NCBI GenBank assembly: GCA_964360145.1
Contig: CAYHWW010000061.1
Span: forward strand, 1 to 16,888
Length of the DNA stretch: 16,888 nt
Direction of reading: 5' to 3'
Source of the DNA: CAYHWW01 sp964360145
Lineage (GTDB): Bacteria; Bdellovibrionota; UBA1018; CAYHWW01
In this document: positions 14,825-16,888 of the stretch, piece after piece
Position numbering within the stretch: position 1 is the stretch's first letter
Layout: each line of letters begins with the position of its first letter
Notes under the pieces: generated by a model
Databases searched by the model: none
What the model was told of the DNA's origin: nothing
What the model saw: only the letters and a program-made list of their open reading frames with translations
Made by a program: the position numbers and the translations under genes

Positions 14825-14840
14825 GTCAACATAAGTTGAC
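14825..14840. promoter_or_regulatory. Palindrome GTCAAC-ATAA-GTTGAC (candidate antitoxin operator)
   Basis: A perfect 6-4-6 palindrome 46 bp upstream of the antitoxin ATG in an AT-rich stretch. Size and symmetry fit an XRE-type dimer site and suggest autorepression. No consensus -35/-10 was found nearby. Confidence 0.5.
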
Positions 14841-14850
14841 AAATTTAACT

Positions 14851-14874
14851 AATTATTGAATAAAAACAATAATT
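14851..14874. repeat. AT-rich inverted repeat AATTATTG/CAATAATT
   Basis: Perfect 8-bp arms (14851-14858, 14867-14874) around 8 nt, just past the aminopeptidase stop. Too AT-rich to be a strong terminator alone. It may be part of the antitoxin promoter region or an RNA end structure. Confidence 0.35.
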
Positions 14875-14885
14875 TAGCTATTTTA

Positions 14886-16019
14886 TTACCACCCCGCAGG
14901 TCCCGCCATCTCAACGACATAGGCCAAGCCCGTCTTCGCGAAGTGCAAGCCGAAGTCCGTGTCCAGGATGGATTGCAAATCACCGGTGGTGTGGATCTTG
15001 CTGTTCATCTCCGCTTCCGGCGCTTCGAAGGGGAACACGGAGGCATAGCCCGCGCTCTTCCATGAGGCGTGGTCAGAGCAGGCGTAGCCGCACTGGGAAG
15101 TCGTCCAGGGGAACCGCACGTAGCGATCCACCAGTTGCTGGGTGAAGCGGGTGAGCGCGGGATCCACATGGTCCGTGATGAAGGTGATGCGCCGGGTGTG
15201 GCCGGGGAACATGGTCATGTCGAACTGCATGGCGCCCACCACGGCCTTGCCTTCTTGCTTGTAGCGTTCGGCGATGTCTTGGCTGCCGAGCAAGCCCTTT
15301 TCTTCGCCGGCATAGGTCATGAACTCCAGGGTGCGGTTGGGGCGGAAGCCCGACTGCACCACGACGCGGAAGACCTCCAGAATCGTGGAGACGCCTGATG
15401 CGTTGTCATCGGCGCCGGGAGCTTCGCCGCCATCACCACCGAAAAACGTCTGGTGGATGCTGTCTTCGTGACCGCCAATGACCACGATCTCATTGGCGTT
15501 GGGGCCACTGCCCTGGATGCGGGCGATGACCGAGGGTTGTTCGAAGCGGTGCTGTACCAGCTCCACGGTGACGTCGCTGCGGCCCACGGCGTAGGCCGTG
15601 AACATGTCGCGGATCCAGTGGGCCGCCTGCACGCCGGTTTCCGAGCGGTAGTAGCGGTTGTTGTAGCTGGACAGGTGTTGCACGGCGGAGTGCAGATTGG
15701 CGGCGGAGAGCTCGCCCATGAGTGGTTCGACGTAATCGGGGTACAGGGGGCCGTCTTCCAGGATGCGGGTGACGCTCTTGACCGTGGGGAGCGCCATGCG
15801 GCCCCGCTTTTGCGGGTGATCCGTGATGTCCATGTAGCCGCCGCAGTGGCCGGCTTCATGAGACTTTTCAGACAGCGCACTGGTCTCGCCATCGGTCATC
15901 CAGGCCACTTGGTGGGCCGCGGTGCCGTATTGAATGAGGCGTTTTGCCGGTTCCGCGGCGGCAAAAGCCGTTGGTGATGCCAATGCGAGCGTGGCGATAA
16001 CAAGCAATCTTGTTTGCAT
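14886..16019 (-). CDS. Secreted M28 leucyl aminopeptidase
   Basis: An exported 377-aa zinc aminopeptidase that removes N-terminal, mainly hydrophobic, residues from peptides outside the cell or in the periplasm. The signal peptide spans 1-20 (cut near AFA). The dinuclear zinc set of family M28 is visible: H184 in GGHEDS, the bridging Asp in GADDNASG (204/205), catalytic and ligand Glu in AGEEKG (239/240), D267 in QFDMT and H343 in IHTTGD. The segment CGYACSDHASW (310-320) closely matches the Vibrio proteolyticus aminopeptidase, whose two cysteines form a disulfide. It lacks the long C-terminal prepeptidase domain of the Vibrio precursor. AAGGA lies about 9 nt before the ATG at 16019. A weak TAGTAT -10-like box lies upstream. 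It is probably a nutrient-gathering exoenzyme. Confidence 0.94.
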   Translation of the reverse strand: MQTRLLVIATLALASPTAFAAAEPAKRLIQYGTAAHQVAWMTDGETSALSEKSHEAGHCGGYMDITDHPQKRGRMALPTVKSVTRILEDGPLYPDYVEPLMGELSAANLHSAVQHLSSYNNRYYRSETGVQAAHWIRDMFTAYAVGRSDVTVELVQHRFEQPSVIARIQGSGPNANEIVVIGGHEDSIHQTFFGGDGGEAPGADDNASGVSTILEVFRVVVQSGFRPNRTLEFMTYAGEEKGLLGSQDIAERYKQEGKAVVGAMQFDMTMFPGHTRRITFITDHVDPALTRFTQQLVDRYVRFPWTTSQCGYACSDHASWKSAGYASVFPFEAPEAEMNSKIHTTGDLQSILDTDFGLHFAKTGLAYVVEMAGPAGW

Positions 16020-16102
16020 AGTGTTCCATCCTTGGAAGGTAAGGGGTCGCGCATGAATTGTGGCTCAATACTATGGCCGTCACCGCGATCTGTAACTGTG
16101 CG

Positions 16103-16822
16103 CTACGTCAAAATCTGTGGGCCGAAGAGCGCTTCCACGACACGTTGATATTCGCCAGAGAGCGGTGCGCGCAACTCCAGCGCCGCGCCACTCACGGGAT
16201 GGATCACCCGCAGCAGCGATGCGTGGAGCATCATGCGATGGCAGTCAAAGTGCGTGCGGAAAAAGCGATTGTGGTCGCCATCGCCGTAGCGGGTATCGCC
16301 GACGATGGGGTAGCTTGCGCCGTTGAGGTGCCGACGGATCTGGTGGGTGCGCCCGGTTTCAGGCACCGCCCGCACCAAGGAGTATCGCGCTGATTCATAG
16401 GGCCCCACGGCCTGGGGGAGTGTCGCCTGGGCGAGGGTTGTGAACACCGTGCGGGCCTCGGCGGCCACTTGGTCTGGGGCTTGGCCCGGTTCGAGATATT
16501 CTTTCGGTGTTTTGAGGGCACGATCCACGGTCAGGGCCAGCGGCGCATGGCCCCGCACCACGGCGAGGTATTCTTTTGCAACAGTGCGGCGCTCAAAGGC
16601 CCCCATGAGCGCTTTCGTGGTGGCGCCGTCTTTGGAAAATAACAAGACACCGCTGGTCGCACGGTCCAGGCGGTGCGTCGGCTGTACGGCGCAACCTAAT
16701 TGCGCCTGCAAAAGACTCATGCAGCTCTGGGGCTCGCGGTACAGTTTTGAGGGGTGGGTGAGGAGCCGCGGTGGTTTATCCACGGCACAGAGCCACTGGT
16801 CTTCGAAGATGATGGTGAGCAT
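16103..16822 (-). CDS. truC: tRNA pseudouridine synthase, TruC type (RluA family)
   Basis: A 239-aa cytosolic pseudouridine synthase. The catalytic motif is HRLDRATSG (50-58) with nucleophile D53. The GRTHQIRRHLNG and PIVGDTRYGDGDHNR segments are typical of the RluA family. No S4 domain precedes the catalytic domain, and the N-terminus (IIFEDQWLCAVDKP), overall length and the HPVSG...LELRAPL ending align best with E. coli TruC, which makes pseudouridine 65 in certain tRNAs. A different RluA-family specificity, such as an rRNA site, is the main alternative. It is read in the same direction as the aminopeptidase, 83 nt upstream of its start, and could be independently expressed. Its upstream region (16823-16888) shows no clear promoter. 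Confidence 0.88.
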   Translation of the reverse strand: MLTIIFEDQWLCAVDKPPRLLTHPSKLYREPQSCMSLLQAQLGCAVQPTHRLDRATSGVLLFSKDGATTKALMGAFERRTVAKEYLAVVRGHAPLALTVDRALKTPKEYLEPGQAPDQVAAEARTVFTTLAQATLPQAVGPYESARYSLVRAVPETGRTHQIRRHLNGASYPIVGDTRYGDGDHNRFFRTHFDCHRMMLHASLLRVIHPVSGAALELRAPLSGEYQRVVEALFGPQILT

Positions 16823-16888
16823 TTATTGTTTAACAGGCCTCTGGGGCAATTCCTGCCTCTCCACGGACTGGGGGTGTTTCTGAGGCGC

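Noticed and set aside
1..16888. tRNA, rRNA, CRISPR or insertion sequence
   Set aside because: No clover-leaf, spaced direct-repeat array or transposase-like protein was seen; intergenic gaps are all under 150 bases.

Overview
The window is a GC-rich stretch of a free-living Gram-negative chromosome. It has lipoprotein and Sec signal peptides, dense operons with ATGA start/stop overlaps, and no tRNA, rRNA, CRISPR array or transposase that I can see. A TIGR02147-type regulator, secreted proteins with a 'GGNGG' N-terminal segment, a receiver/HD-GYP fusion with a conserved-looking middle domain, and a PrkA kinase together suggest a Bdellovibrionota/Oligoflexia-like or related deltaproteobacterial lineage. 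That placement is inference from family distribution, not from a marker gene.

Layout. (1) 21-917 (-): a soluble histidine kinase, divergent from a tightly coupled operon at 1060-3886 (+) that encodes a BKACE/DUF849 beta-keto acid cleavage enzyme, a secreted YiiX-like permuted papain-fold protein and a receiver/HD-GYP response regulator. The kinase and regulator are plausible partners. (2) 3964-8042 (-): a lipoprotein metallophosphatase/5'-nucleotidase followed by an overlapping PrkA-type AAA+ serine kinase. A long inverted repeat separates it from the convergent regulator gene. (3) 8172-12346 (+): a TIGR02147 HTH regulator overlapping a large secreted protein with a beta-helix-like repeat region, then a second secreted protein with a DUF1566-like C-terminus. 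The two secreted proteins share their leader, signal peptide and Gly-rich segment, and each has an HE-containing helix at a matching place. A cluster of GTTTGCA half-sites lies upstream of the regulator. This is the most likely undescribed unit in the window.

(4) 12403-14779 (-): an accessory/defence-like patch with a class II Fic protein carrying a C-terminal winged helix and an HTH antitoxin / AbiEii nucleotidyltransferase toxin pair. Both carry notable control DNA: a near-consensus promoter inside a 12-bp inverted repeat at the Fic start, and a terminator-like hairpin plus a 16-bp palindrome in front of the antitoxin. (5) 14886-16822 (-): a secreted M28 leucyl aminopeptidase closely resembling the Vibrio enzyme, and a TruC-type tRNA pseudouridine synthase.

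No gene-free stretch exceeds 300 bases. The longest, 918-1059 and 8043-8171, are divergent promoter regions.
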